From Mesorhizobium amorphae (GTDB lineage Bacteria > Pseudomonadota > Alphaproteobacteria > Rhizobiales > Rhizobiaceae), in the NCBI RefSeq assembly GCF_014843845.1, contig NZ_JHQS01000024.1, forward strand, positions 168,613-232,612: a stretch of DNA of 64,000 bases, in the 5' to 3' direction. Under the pieces are notes generated by a model, which worked only from the letters and a program-made list of their open reading frames with translations, made no database searches and was not told the origin of the DNA. The first letter of the stretch is position 1, and each line of letters starts with the position of its first letter. Shown piece by piece: positions 52,895-61,503 of this stretch. The position numbers and the translations under genes are program-made.

Positions 52895-53512
52895 ATGAAA
52901 ACAACACTTTTGATTCTCGGCAGGCTCACCCCGGCAGCCTTGTCCAGGCTTGCCCTGACCGCCGCTGCGGTCCTCATGCCGTCCTTGGCCTTCGCCCACA
53001 GCGGCGGCCTTCATGTCCACGGATTTCTGAGCGGCGTTGAACATCCGCTAGCCGGTATCGACCATCTGCTTGCCATGATGGCCGTCGGCGTCATCGCCGC
53101 CCGGACAGGTGGCACAGCCATCGTCGTCGTGCCATCGTGTTTTGTCGCGGCGATGATCGCCGGCGCCATGCTCGGCCTCACCGGGATCGGCTTGCCGTCG
53201 CTGGAGTCCGGCATCGCTTTGTCGCTGGTGGTCTTCGGCGCCATGATGGCGCTTGCCAGACCTTTGCCGCTTGCTGTCGCAGCTTTGCTGACTGCTCTCT
53301 CCGGGCTCTTCCACGGCAATGCCCACGGCCTCGAAATTCCCGAGACGGCCAGCGGCATCGCCTACGCGATCGGCTTCGTCGTCGCCACTTCGGCACTGCA
53401 CACGACCGGGGGACTCGCCGCCCTGACGCTTCGGCGCTGGCCGGCGGCGATTCGCACGGCCGGGGTCGGCACATCGCTGGTCGGCGCAGCACTCGCGGCG
53501 CAATTCATCTGA
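52895..53512 (+). CDS. HupE/UreJ nickel permease
   Basis: A 205-residue inner-membrane protein with a signal-type first helix ending SLAFA, then HSGGLHVHGFLSGVEHPLAGIDHLLAM, the metal-binding signature of HupE/UreJ. Five or six further helices follow. HupE/UreJ proteins take up nickel for hydrogenase or urease; here the likely client is GdmH and, indirectly, urease that uses the urea product. It is 48 bp after the His-rich gene and ends the operon. Confidence 0.93.
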   Translation: MKTTLLILGRLTPAALSRLALTAAAVLMPSLAFAHSGGLHVHGFLSGVEHPLAGIDHLLAMMAVGVIAARTGGTAIVVVPSCFVAAMIAGAMLGLTGIGLPSLESGIALSLVVFGAMMALARPLPLAVAALLTALSGLFHGNAHGLEIPETASGIAYAIGFVVATSALHTTGGLAALTLRRWPAAIRTAGVGTSLVGAALAAQFI

Positions 53513-53769
53513 ACGGCGGCAGGAGCGATCGCAGCGAACAATAGGTGATCATATGCGACTGTGGCGACGCATTCGAACCGTGCTATACCAGGTCCTGAAG
53601 GTGCGGGCCGAGCGACTCTGATCGATCTGCCCGCGAATGGCTGACGCCTTTCGCGGGCTTGCGGCACGGCGGGCGCACGATGATGGTCGGCGCGATTGCC
53701 GCATGGAATCAGTACGGACGCCCGCGCGAATAGAGGTTGCCCCAAGTATTTTCGGCAGATTCTCCCTGG

Positions 53770-53950
53770 CGGGACATGTCGCACCGATCGGATGCTCGCG
53801 GAGTTCACGAAGGCGCTGACGACGCATGGTGTCGAATGCGAAATCGTTCGTGCGCTTACCCACGACATCAAGCCGGGAGCGCTTCTGACATGGATCAGGG
53901 AACGACTGCCCAGGGGCCGACAGCGGACTGGCAGCTTCTAGCGTCCGAAG
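53770..53950 (+). pseudogene. Probable remnant of a flavodoxin-like reductase gene
   Basis: EFTKALTTHGVECEIVRAL and THDIKPG resemble the first beta-alpha unit of NADPH-dependent FMN reductase/flavodoxin-like proteins. After KPGA the frame shifts and is soon lost. The flanking gap (53513-54054) holds nothing else recognisable, so this looks like decayed DNA between the two nitrogen operons. Confidence 0.35.
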
Positions 53951-54054
53951 AGCGGGAGCGGACGTTTCACTTGAGGGAACTAAGGCCTCCGGACTGACCC
54001 AAAGTTGACTTTGACCCTCTGGCCGCCAGTCCTGTCGTTCGCAAGCGTTGCTCG

Positions 54055-54762
54055 TCAGCTGGCAGTGACCGGCATTGTCGTCCTTGCGCCCTTCGGCTGC
54101 TCGCCGAGGGCAAAGACAGCGCTTGCTTCGCTGACGATGGAGACGTGATCCTTGGCAGCCTTGCCAGCGGCATTGCCATCGCCGCGCATGATCGCGGTGA
54201 CGATGGCGTCATGCTCTTGCCAGGATTTAGCGAGACGCCCCGGCAGCATGAACTGCGCGCGCCGGAAGGGCGCTAGCCGGCTGCGCGTCATGGTGGTCAT
54301 CTCATAGACATGGGTGTTGTGAGCGCCGCGATAGAGCCGGGTGTGGAACTCGGTGTTGAAATATTCATAGTCCTCTTCGGCGCCCAGTTGCACCAGCCGT
54401 GCCGAAGCCTGATGCTCGATCTCGAGCAAGCGGCGCTCGCCGCTGGTCATGCGCTCGGCCGAGAAGCGGGCGCAGATCGCCTCCAGTTCGGCCATGCTCT
54501 CGAACATCGAGGCGAGATGCTCCTGCGTCACCACCGCGACGATGGCGCCACGGTTGGGCCGCCTTTCGACCAGGCCCATGGCGCTGAGCTGGCCGAGCGC
54601 CTCCCGGACCGGAGTGCGTGATACGTCGAAGCGGGCTGCGAGCGAGGTCTCGTCGAGCTTTTCGCCGGGGCGCAGGAAGCCGGTGACGATCCGGTCGCCG
54701 ATCGCCCTCACCATCTGATCCACGGTCGTGCCCGACCTGACCAAGCTGCGCTTCCCCGACAC
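54055..54762 (-). CDS. GntR-family (FCD) regulator of the biuret operon
   Basis: A 235-residue regulator with winged helix (LRPGEKLDETSLAARFDVSRTPVREAL, about 30-60) and a C-terminal FCD domain (YEYFNTEFHTRLYRGAHN, EHDAIVTAIMRGD). It is divergent from the biuret operon, with two TGCATGCA palindromes in the gap, one on the sigma-54 promoter. It is expected to be a repressor relieved by biuret or a breakdown product. Confidence 0.88.
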   Translation of the reverse strand: MSGKRSLVRSGTTVDQMVRAIGDRIVTGFLRPGEKLDETSLAARFDVSRTPVREALGQLSAMGLVERRPNRGAIVAVVTQEHLASMFESMAELEAICARFSAERMTSGERRLLEIEHQASARLVQLGAEEDYEYFNTEFHTRLYRGAHNTHVYEMTTMTRSRLAPFRRAQFMLPGRLAKSWQEHDAIVTAIMRGDGNAAGKAAKDHVSIVSEASAVFALGEQPKGARTTMPVTAS

Positions 54763-54876
54763 ATTTCCTCCGTCTGGTCTTCTCGTGGAGTCGAGCGGCT
54801 TATCGGCCTCTTCGACTCAGTGTACCTCTCTATGCCTTTATTTTAATCTGCTTGTCAAACTGGCTGTTTTCAAGGC

Positions 54877-54890
54877 AAAAAGTGCATGCA
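54877..54890 (+). promoter_or_regulatory. GntR-type operator, upstream site
   Basis: AAAAAGTGCATGCA, containing the 8-bp palindrome TGCATGCA (54883-54890). It is repeated in inverted orientation at 54974-54987. Centres are 91 bp apart, which would allow looping between two dimers. Confidence 0.55.
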
Positions 54891-54961
54891 GTTGCCTGTG
54901 GCGTGAGCAGATGCTTGCGATGCGGTTATTGATTTCATTTAATAAATTGTGAGTTTGGAAC

Positions 54962-54977
54962 TGGCACGGTGATTGCA
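54962..54977 (+). promoter_or_regulatory. Sigma-54 promoter of the biuret operon
   Basis: TGGCACG-N4-TTGCA, with GG at 54963-54964 and GC at 54975-54976, exactly 12 bp apart, matching the RpoN consensus as well as the guanidine-operon promoter. Start of transcription is expected near 54988, about 50 bp before the first gene. The -12 element lies inside the second TGCATGCA palindrome. Confidence 0.85.
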
Positions 54978-54987
54978 TGCACTTTTT
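54974..54987 (-). promoter_or_regulatory. GntR-type operator overlapping the -12 element
   Basis: TGCATGCACTTTTT is the inverted partner of 54877-54890. A regulator bound here would cover the GC of the sigma-54 promoter and block polymerase. Confidence 0.6.
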
Positions 54988-55038
54988 TGATGGCAAGTTA
55001 ACCGACCCGGAAAAGGGTCCAATAGGGGAGCATTCACT

Positions 55039-56166
55039 ATGACTGCGAGGTTCACGCTTAGCCGCCGCCAGTTGCTCAAGACGTCCGCCGCCGGAGCCGC
55101 GCTTGGGCTGGCTTCGGCATCCTTTCCCATCGGTCGCGCCTTCGCCGCCGCTGCGACCGTCGGCTTCATCTATGTCGGCCCGAAGGATGACTATGGCTAC
55201 AACCAGGCGCATGCCGAGGGTGCCGCCGCGCTGAAGGGCATCGAGGGCATCTCCATCGTCGAGGAAGAGAACGTCCCCGAGACGGTCGACGTCCAGAAGA
55301 CGATGGAATCGATGATCAACCTCGACGGCGCCTCGCTGATCTTCCCGACCTCTTTCGGCTATTTCGACCCACATATGCTGGCCATGTGCGCGAAATTCCC
55401 CGACGTCCAGTTTCGCCATTGCGGCGGCATGTGGAACAAGGACAAGCATCCGATGAATGCCGGCTCCTATTTCGGCTATATCGGCATGGGCCAGTATCTG
55501 AACGGCGTCGTCGCCGGCCACACCTCGAAGACCAAGAAGCTCGGCTTCGTCGCGGCAAAACCGATCCCGCAGGTCCTGCTCAACATCAACTCCTTCCTGC
55601 TTGGCGCGCGCTCGGTCGACCCGACCATCACCTGCCAGGCGATCTTCACCGGCGAGTGGTCGCTGGCGGTCAAGGAAGCGGAAGCCACCAACGCGCTGGT
55701 CGACCAGGGCGCCGATGTCATCACCTGCCATGTCGACAGTCCCAAGGTGGTCGTCGAGACCGCCGCCGGCCGCGGCGCCTTCGTCTGCGGCTACCACGCC
55801 AACCAGAGCCCGCTGGCACCCGAGAAATACCTGACCGGCGCCGAATGGAACTGGGCCAAGGTCTACAAGATGTTCGTCGACGACCTCATCGCCGGCAAGC
55901 CGCTGCCCAATTTCACCCGCGGCGGACTGGCCGACGGCTTCGTCAAGATGAGCCCGCTCGGCCCCGCCGTCTCCGAGCCGGCGCGCAAGCAGTTCGACGC
56001 CACGCTGGCCGAAATGATGAAGGGCGGCTTCTCGGTCATCAAGGGCCCGTTGACGAGCAACAAGGGCGTCGTCGTGGCGACCGAAGGCCAGGCTTTCGCC
56101 GAGACCGCCATCGAGCTCGAAAGCATGGACTATCTCGTCGAGGGCGTCGTCGGCTCGACCGCCTGA
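55039..56166 (+). CDS. BMP-family ABC substrate-binding protein (biuret uptake)
   Basis: A 375-residue periplasmic binding protein of the BMP/PnrA (basic membrane protein) family. A twin-arginine signal (SRRQLLK at 8-14, cleavage near AFAAA) exports it folded. Mature features include VGFIYVGPKDDYGYNQAHAEG and GYIGMGQYLNGVVAG. BMP transporters usually carry nucleosides; the operon suggests biuret or a related urea compound here. GGGGAG lies before the ATG. Confidence 0.9.
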   Translation: MTARFTLSRRQLLKTSAAGAALGLASASFPIGRAFAAAATVGFIYVGPKDDYGYNQAHAEGAAALKGIEGISIVEEENVPETVDVQKTMESMINLDGASLIFPTSFGYFDPHMLAMCAKFPDVQFRHCGGMWNKDKHPMNAGSYFGYIGMGQYLNGVVAGHTSKTKKLGFVAAKPIPQVLLNINSFLLGARSVDPTITCQAIFTGEWSLAVKEAEATNALVDQGADVITCHVDSPKVVVETAAGRGAFVCGYHANQSPLAPEKYLTGAEWNWAKVYKMFVDDLIAGKPLPNFTRGGLADGFVKMSPLGPAVSEPARKQFDATLAEMMKGGFSVIKGPLTSNKGVVVATEGQAFAETAIELESMDYLVEGVVGSTA

Positions 56167-56185
56167 ACCGGACGGAGGCGGCAAT

Positions 56186-57304
56186 ATGACAGACACGGTG
56201 GCAGGCGCGCCGGCGACGTTCGGTGCCAGGGGGTATCCGGCGGCGCTCGAATGGATCGCCCGGCGGGCGGAAGCCTTCGTCATTCCGATCGCGGCGCTGA
56301 TCGTCGGCATGGTGCTGTTCAGCCTGTTCATCCTGGCTGTCGGCAAGTCGCCAATCCAGCTGTATGAAACGATGTGGCGCGGCGGCTTCGGCTCGTGGTT
56401 CTCGGTCCAGAACTCGCTGTCGCGTGCCGCTCCCTTGCTGCTGGCGGCGCTCTGCGTGGCGCTGCCGGCCCGGCTCGGCCTCGTCGTCATCGGCGGTGAG
56501 GGCGCCATCGTGCTCGGCGGCGTCGCCGCCGCGGCAGCCGGCATGGCGCTCAACGGCGCCCCCTCCTTCATCGTCATTCTCGTCATGGGCGTGGCGGGCA
56601 TGGCCGCCGGCGGCATCTGGATCGGTGCCGTCGGTGCGCTCCGCCATTACCGCGCCGTCAACGAGACCATCTCCAGCCTGCTGATGGCCTACATCGCCAT
56701 CGCCCTGATGAACCAGCTGGTCGAAGGACCGCTGCGTGACCCGGCCTCGCTCAACAAGCCCTCGACCCAGCCGCTGGCCGAGATCTACCGCATCGGCAAC
56801 ATGCCGGGCATGGAGGTGCATTGGGGCCTTGCCGTCGGCGTCGTCGCCTGCATGCTGTCCTGGGTGCTGATCGAAAAGACCCGCTGGGGCTTTGCCGCAC
56901 GCATCGCCGGCGGCAATGTCAGGGCGGCCCAGGTGCAGGGGCTCGCCGTCGGCTCGCTGATCGTCGGTTTCACCGGGCTGGCCGGCGCCTTCGCAGGCCT
57001 CGCCGGCATGCTGGAGGTCGCGGCCGTGCAGGGCAGCGCCAACGCCTCGCTCGCCGCCGGCTATGGCTACACCGGCATCCTCGTCGCCTTCCTTGCCCGC
57101 CACAATCCGCTGGCCATCATCCCGGTCGCTTTCCTGCTGGGCGGCATCGATGCGTCCGGCGGACTGATCCAGCGCCGCATGGACCTTCCCGACGCCACCG
57201 TGCTGGTGCTGCAGGGCATGCTGTTCATCGTCATCCTGTTCAGCGAGACCCTCTACGGCCGCTTCAAGGCGTTCAACCCCGATCTCTGGCAAAGGAGCAG
57301 CTGA
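56186..57304 (+). CDS. ABC transporter permease (BMP type), first
   Basis: A 372-residue membrane protein with about ten helices, of the branched-chain/ribose-type permease group that works with BMP proteins. RLGLVVIGGEGAIVLGGVAAA and INETISSLLMAYIAIALMNQ-like segments (here VNETISSLLM) are typical. The stop overlaps the next permease start (TGATG). Confidence 0.9.
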   Translation: MTDTVAGAPATFGARGYPAALEWIARRAEAFVIPIAALIVGMVLFSLFILAVGKSPIQLYETMWRGGFGSWFSVQNSLSRAAPLLLAALCVALPARLGLVVIGGEGAIVLGGVAAAAAGMALNGAPSFIVILVMGVAGMAAGGIWIGAVGALRHYRAVNETISSLLMAYIAIALMNQLVEGPLRDPASLNKPSTQPLAEIYRIGNMPGMEVHWGLAVGVVACMLSWVLIEKTRWGFAARIAGGNVRAAQVQGLAVGSLIVGFTGLAGAFAGLAGMLEVAAVQGSANASLAAGYGYTGILVAFLARHNPLAIIPVAFLLGGIDASGGLIQRRMDLPDATVLVLQGMLFIVILFSETLYGRFKAFNPDLWQRSS

Positions 57305-58230
57305 TGGACGCCACCGGGATCGGCCTCTGGGGCGTGCCGCTCGCCATCCTCGGCGGCGCCATCCGCGTTTCGACGCCCTTCATCTTCGTGTCGCTCGGCG
57401 AAGCCATCACCGAACGCTCCGGCCGCATCAACCTCGGCCTCGAAGGCACGCTGGTGTTCGGCGCCATGAGCGCCTATGCGGTCGCGGTGATGACCGGCTC
57501 GCCCTGGCTCGGCCTCATCGCCGCCGCCTTCGCCGGCCTCTGCTTCGGCCTGTTCCACGGCTGGATCTGCAAATTCCCGAAGGTCAACGACATCGCCATC
57601 GGCATTGCCCTGATGCTGTTCGGTTCGGGCCTCGCCTTCTTCTTCGGCAAGCCGTTCATCCAGCCTTCTGCGCCTGACCTGCCGGCCATTCCCTTGGGAG
57701 CCTGGTCGGACATTCCGCAGGTGCAGGCAGCGCTCGACGTCAATATGCTGTTCCTGATCGGCGCCGCACTGGCGGTGTTCCTGTGGTGGGCCTTCCGCAA
57801 CACCCGCGCCGGCCTGATCCTGCGCGTCGTCGGCGACAGTTCCGACGCGGCGCGCGCCATGGGCCTCAATCCGAACACGGTGCGGCTCGCCGCCACTGGC
57901 GTCGGCGGCGCACTGGCCGGCATCGGCGGCGCCTATTTGTCGCTCTACTATCCCGGCAGCTGGACCGAAGGCATCTCGTCGGGGCAAGGGCTGATGGCGG
58001 TGGCGCTGGTCATCTTCGCGCGCTGGAACCCGCTCGGCTGCTTTGCCGCCGCCCTTCTGTTCGGCGGCGCCGGCGCGCTGGGGCCGGCACTGCAGTCGGT
58101 CGGCGTCACGCAAGGCTACTACCTCTTTTACGCCGCCCCTTACATCCTCACCCTCGTCATCATGATTGCCACCTCGTCGCCGAGCCGCTCGCTCGCCGGC
58201 GCGCCGGGCGAACTGTCGATCACCAAATGA
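57304..58230 (+). CDS. ABC transporter permease (BMP type), second
   Basis: A 308-residue membrane protein with eight or nine helices. [20 protein letters not shown] at the start and [21 protein letters not shown] are hallmarks of the second permease of YufQ/BMP-type importers. It ends 16 bp before biuH. Confidence 0.9.
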   Translation: MDATGIGLWGVPLAILGGAIRVSTPFIFVSLGEAITERSGRINLGLEGTLVFGAMSAYAVAVMTGSPWLGLIAAAFAGLCFGLFHGWICKFPKVNDIAIGIALMLFGSGLAFFFGKPFIQPSAPDLPAIPLGAWSDIPQVQAALDVNMLFLIGAALAVFLWWAFRNTRAGLILRVVGDSSDAARAMGLNPNTVRLAATGVGGALAGIGGAYLSLYYPGSWTEGISSGQGLMAVALVIFARWNPLGCFAAALLFGGAGALGPALQSVGVTQGYYLFYAAPYILTLVIMIATSSPSRSLAGAPGELSITK

Positions 58231-58246
58231 GACCGGAGGTTTTGCC

Positions 58247-58948
58247 ATGAACGCCAGAGCCGGGATCACCCAGCGATATATCGACGCCGATCCCTATCCG
58301 TGGCCCTACAATGGCGATCTGAGGCCCGACAACACGGCGCTGATCATCATCGATATGCAGACCGATTTCTGCGGACCGGGCGGCTATGTCGACCACATGG
58401 GCTACGATTTGTCGCTGGTCCGCGCCCCGATCGAGCCGATCAAGTCGGTGCTGTCGGCGATGCGCGAGAAGGGCTACACCATCATCCACACCCGCGAGGG
58501 CCATCGACCCGACCTCGCCGACCTGCCGGCCAACAAGCGCTGGCGCTCGCGCCGCATCAATGCCGGCATCGGCGATCCCGGGCCCTGCGGGCGCATCCTG
58601 GTGCGCGGCGAGCCGGGCTGGGACATCATCCCCGATCTCTATCCGGCCGAGGGCGAGCCGATCATCGACAAGCCGGGCAAGGGCTCTTTCTGCGCCACCG
58701 ATCTGGAGCTGATCCTCAACCAGCGCGGCATCGACAACATCGTTCTGACCGGCATCACCACCGATGTCTGCGTCCACACCACCATGCGCGAGGCCAATGA
58801 CCGCGGCTTCGAATGCGTGATGCTGGAGGATTGCTGCGGCGCCACCGATTACGGCAATCATCTGGCCGCGATCAAGATGATCAAGATGCAGGGCGGCGTC
58901 TTCGGCGCGGTGTCGAACGCGGCCGCGCTCGTCGCCCAGCTGCCGTGA
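58247..58948 (+). CDS. biuH: Biuret hydrolase
   Basis: A 233-residue isochorismatase-like cysteine hydrolase that cleaves biuret to allophanate and ammonia. The catalytic triad falls at Asp36 (IIIDMQTDF), Lys142 ([10 protein letters not shown]) and Cys175 ([10 protein letters not shown]), the same numbers as in the characterised R. leguminosarum enzyme. The N-terminal [13 protein letters not shown] also matches it, from memory. CCGGAGG precedes the ATG. Its place upstream of allophanate hydrolase completes the pathway. Confidence 0.95.
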   Translation: MNARAGITQRYIDADPYPWPYNGDLRPDNTALIIIDMQTDFCGPGGYVDHMGYDLSLVRAPIEPIKSVLSAMREKGYTIIHTREGHRPDLADLPANKRWRSRRINAGIGDPGPCGRILVRGEPGWDIIPDLYPAEGEPIIDKPGKGSFCATDLELILNQRGIDNIVLTGITTDVCVHTTMREANDRGFECVMLEDCCGATDYGNHLAAIKMIKMQGGVFGAVSNAAALVAQLP

Positions 58949-58959
58949 GGAGACAGGGG

Positions 58960-60492
58960 ATGAGCCCAACCACCCGCATGAAGGCGGTCGGCGTCGAGAC
59001 CATCGGCATGACCATGCGCTTCGGCGCCTTCACCGCACTCGACGATGTCTCGGTCAAGGTGCCGGCCGGCTCCTTCCACGCGCTGCTCGGCGAGAACGGT
59101 GCCGGCAAGTCGACGCTGGTCAAATGCATGATGGGTTTTTACCACCCGACCTCCGGGGACATCATCATCGACGACCGCGAGGTAACGATCGCCAGCCCCA
59201 GGGATGCCTCCGCGCTCGGCCTCGGCATGGTCTACCAGCATTTTACGCTGGTGCCGTCGCTGACCGGTGCCGAGAACCTGGTCATTTCGCGCGAAAAAGT
59301 GCCTGGGGTCATCGACTGGCGCAAGGAGCGCGCCGCGCTCGCCCAGTTCATGGAGCGGATGCCGTTCAAGCTGCCGCTGGACGTCAAGGTGGCCGAGCTT
59401 GCCGCCGGCGAGAAGCAGAAGCTGGAGATCGTCAAGCAGCTCTATCTCGGTCGCTCCTTCCTGGTGCTGGACGAGCCGACATCGGTGCTCACGCCTGGCG
59501 AGGCGCAGGAGGTACTGGGCCTGGTGCGCGCCATGACCAGGGCTGGCGACCTCACGGTGCTGATGATCTCGCACAAGTTCCATGAGGTGACGGCGTTCGC
59601 CGACGACGTCAGCGTGCTGCGCAAGGGCAGGCTGACCGGCACCGGCCGCGTCACCGACCTCGACCACAGGCAGATGGCGGCGATGATGATCGGCGACCAG
59701 CCGATCGCCGCCCTCGACAGCCGCGCCGAGCCGAAGCCGGACGCCGAGATCGTGCTCAAGGTCAAAGCATTGAAAGCGCCGGACCGCACCGGGTTGAAGT
59801 CGATCCGCGTCGAGGATCTCGGCGTTCGCTCCGGCGAGATCGTCGGCATCGCCGGCATTTCCGGCAACGGCCAAAAGGAATTCCTCGAAGTGCTGGCCGG
59901 GCAGCGCCCGCGCGATGCCGGCGAAGTCATGGTGCGCGGCACCGCCTATGCGGCAACGCGCGCCGAGGCGCGCGCGCTCAATGTCCGCCTCATCCCTGAG
60001 GAACCGCTGAAGAACGCCTGCGCGCCAAAGATGACGGTGGCCGAGAACATCTCCTTCCGCACCTTCGACATTGACGGCAATGGCAAGCCGGTGAGCTGGA
60101 TCAGCACCGGTACCATCAGGACGTTCAGCGCCCGCCTGGTCGAGCAGTTCAAGGTCAAGACCGCCTCGCTTTCCTCGCCGATCGCCTCGCTGTCGGGCGG
60201 CAATGTGCAGCGCGCCGTGCTCGCTCGCGAACTCACCGGCGAGGTCGATCTGCTAATCGTCTCCAACCCGTGCTTCGGCCTCGACTTTTCGGCCGTCGCC
60301 GAAATCCGCGCCCGCATCATGAAGGCGCGCAATGCCGGTGCCGCCGTCCTTCTGATGTCGGAGGACCTCGACGAGCTGCTCGAACTCTCCGACCGCATCT
60401 TCGTCATGTCCGACGGCGCGCTGGTCTACGAGACCCCGATCGCGCAGGCGAGCGTGCAGACGATCGGCGAGCATATGGCGGGACATCATTGA
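58960..60492 (+). CDS. ABC transporter ATPase with two ATPase domains (BMP type)
   Basis: A 510-residue protein with two nucleotide-binding domains. The first has Walker A GENGAGKST, Q-loop YQHFTLVPSL, a modified signature LAAGEKQKLEIVKQ and Walker B FLVLDEPTSVL. The second has a degenerate Walker A (GISGNGQKEF), signature LSGGNVQRAVLARE and LLIVSNPCFGLD in place of Walker B. This asymmetry is normal for the RbsA/BMP class. It overlaps the next gene by one base pair of the stop (TGATG). Confidence 0.92.
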   Translation: MSPTTRMKAVGVETIGMTMRFGAFTALDDVSVKVPAGSFHALLGENGAGKSTLVKCMMGFYHPTSGDIIIDDREVTIASPRDASALGLGMVYQHFTLVPSLTGAENLVISREKVPGVIDWRKERAALAQFMERMPFKLPLDVKVAELAAGEKQKLEIVKQLYLGRSFLVLDEPTSVLTPGEAQEVLGLVRAMTRAGDLTVLMISHKFHEVTAFADDVSVLRKGRLTGTGRVTDLDHRQMAAMMIGDQPIAALDSRAEPKPDAEIVLKVKALKAPDRTGLKSIRVEDLGVRSGEIVGIAGISGNGQKEFLEVLAGQRPRDAGEVMVRGTAYAATRAEARALNVRLIPEEPLKNACAPKMTVAENISFRTFDIDGNGKPVSWISTGTIRTFSARLVEQFKVKTASLSSPIASLSGGNVQRAVLARELTGEVDLLIVSNPCFGLDFSAVAEIRARIMKARNAGAAVLLMSEDLDELLELSDRIFVMSDGALVYETPIAQASVQTIGEHMAGHH

Positions 60493-61160
60493 TGGCTGAA
60501 ATCGCAGCGCAGCCGTTCCCATTCGCCTTCAAGCCGAACACCATGGCGCTGGTCGTCATCGACATGCAGCGCGACTTCGCCGAGCCGGGCGGCTTCGGCG
60601 CCAGCCTTGGCAACGACGTCAGCCGGGTGACCGCGATCGTGCCGACGGTGAAGCGGCTGATCGAAGGCTTTCGCGCAGCCGGCCTGCCGGTGATCCACAC
60701 CATGGAATGCCACAAGCCCGATCTTTCCGACCTGCCGCCGGCCAAGCGCAATCGCGGCAATCCGTCGATCCGCATCGGCGATGCCGGGCCGATGGGTCGC
60801 GTGCTGATCGCCGGCGAGCTGGGCACAGCGATCCTCGACGAGCTTGCGCCACTGCCCGGCGAGATCGTCATCGAAAAGCCCGGCAAGGGCGCGTTCTATG
60901 CGACCAGCTTCGGTGACGACCTCAGAAAGCTTGGCGCCGAACAGCTGGTCTTTGCTGGCGTCACCACCGAGGTCTGCGTGCAGACGACGATGCGCGAGGC
61001 CAACGACCGCGGCTATGAGTGCCTGCTCGCCGAGGACGCGACGGAAAGCTATTTTCCCGAGTTCAAGGCGGCGGCGATCGCCATGATCAGGGCGCAGGGC
61101 GCCATCGTCGGCTGGACGGCGACGACCGACCAGGTGCTCGAGGGAATTGCCAATGCCTAA
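60492..61160 (+). CDS. Second isochorismatase-like cysteine hydrolase (triuret hydrolase-like?)
   Basis: A 222-residue paralogue of BiuH with intact triad Asp24 (VVIDMQRDF), Lys129 (VIEKPGKGAF) and Cys162 (TTEVCVQTTM). It shares the CHKPDLSDLP segment and the [15 protein letters not shown] stretch with BiuH but lacks BiuH's N-terminal extension. A related enzyme, triuret hydrolase TrtA, converts triuret to carboxybiuret that decays to biuret, which would feed this pathway. Other amides (ureidoacrylate, carbamoyl compounds) remain possible. It overlaps the cupin gene by eight bases. Confidence 0.85.
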   Translation: MAEIAAQPFPFAFKPNTMALVVIDMQRDFAEPGGFGASLGNDVSRVTAIVPTVKRLIEGFRAAGLPVIHTMECHKPDLSDLPPAKRNRGNPSIRIGDAGPMGRVLIAGELGTAILDELAPLPGEIVIEKPGKGAFYATSFGDDLRKLGAEQLVFAGVTTEVCVQTTMREANDRGYECLLAEDATESYFPEFKAAAIAMIRAQGAIVGWTATTDQVLEGIANA

Positions 61161-61503
61161 TCTTGCCTTTGCCGGCCTGCTCGACGGCGGCTGGCGCGAT
61201 CTGGCGTTCGAACATTTCCGCGACGGCATCAGCGTGCATTGGCTGCTCAAGGGCGGGCCGGTCGAGCCGTCGGTCGCGATCCTGAAATACCGGCCCGGCG
61301 CAGGCGTGCCGCGCCACCGCCATGTCGGGCTGGAGACCATCGTCGTGCTGGAAGGCAACCAGAGCGACGAGAACGGCGACTATGCCGCCGGCAGCGTGAT
61401 TCTCAATCCGGTCGGCACCGAGCATTCGGTGTGGACGAAGGACGGCTGCGTCGTGCTGATCCAGTGGGACCTGCCGGTGATCATTCTGGGGGAGGACAAA
61501 TGA
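61153..61503 (+). CDS. Cupin domain protein (ChrR-like)
   Basis: A 116-residue single cupin. The metal motif reads GAGVPRHRHVGLETIVVLEG, with the second histidine in NPVGTEHSVW. It is translationally overlapped with both neighbours, so it is a fixed part of the operon. Its function is unknown; a sensor of operon products or an auxiliary hydrolase is possible. Confidence 0.85.
   Translation: MPNLAFAGLLDGGWRDLAFEHFRDGISVHWLLKGGPVEPSVAILKYRPGAGVPRHRHVGLETIVVLEGNQSDENGDYAAGSVILNPVGTEHSVWTKDGCVVLIQWDLPVIILGEDK

Noticed and set aside
53549..53863. Minus-strand frame of 104 codons between the guanidine and biuret operons
   Set aside because: No recognisable family; the plus strand of the same stretch shows a better match to a flavodoxin-like remnant.
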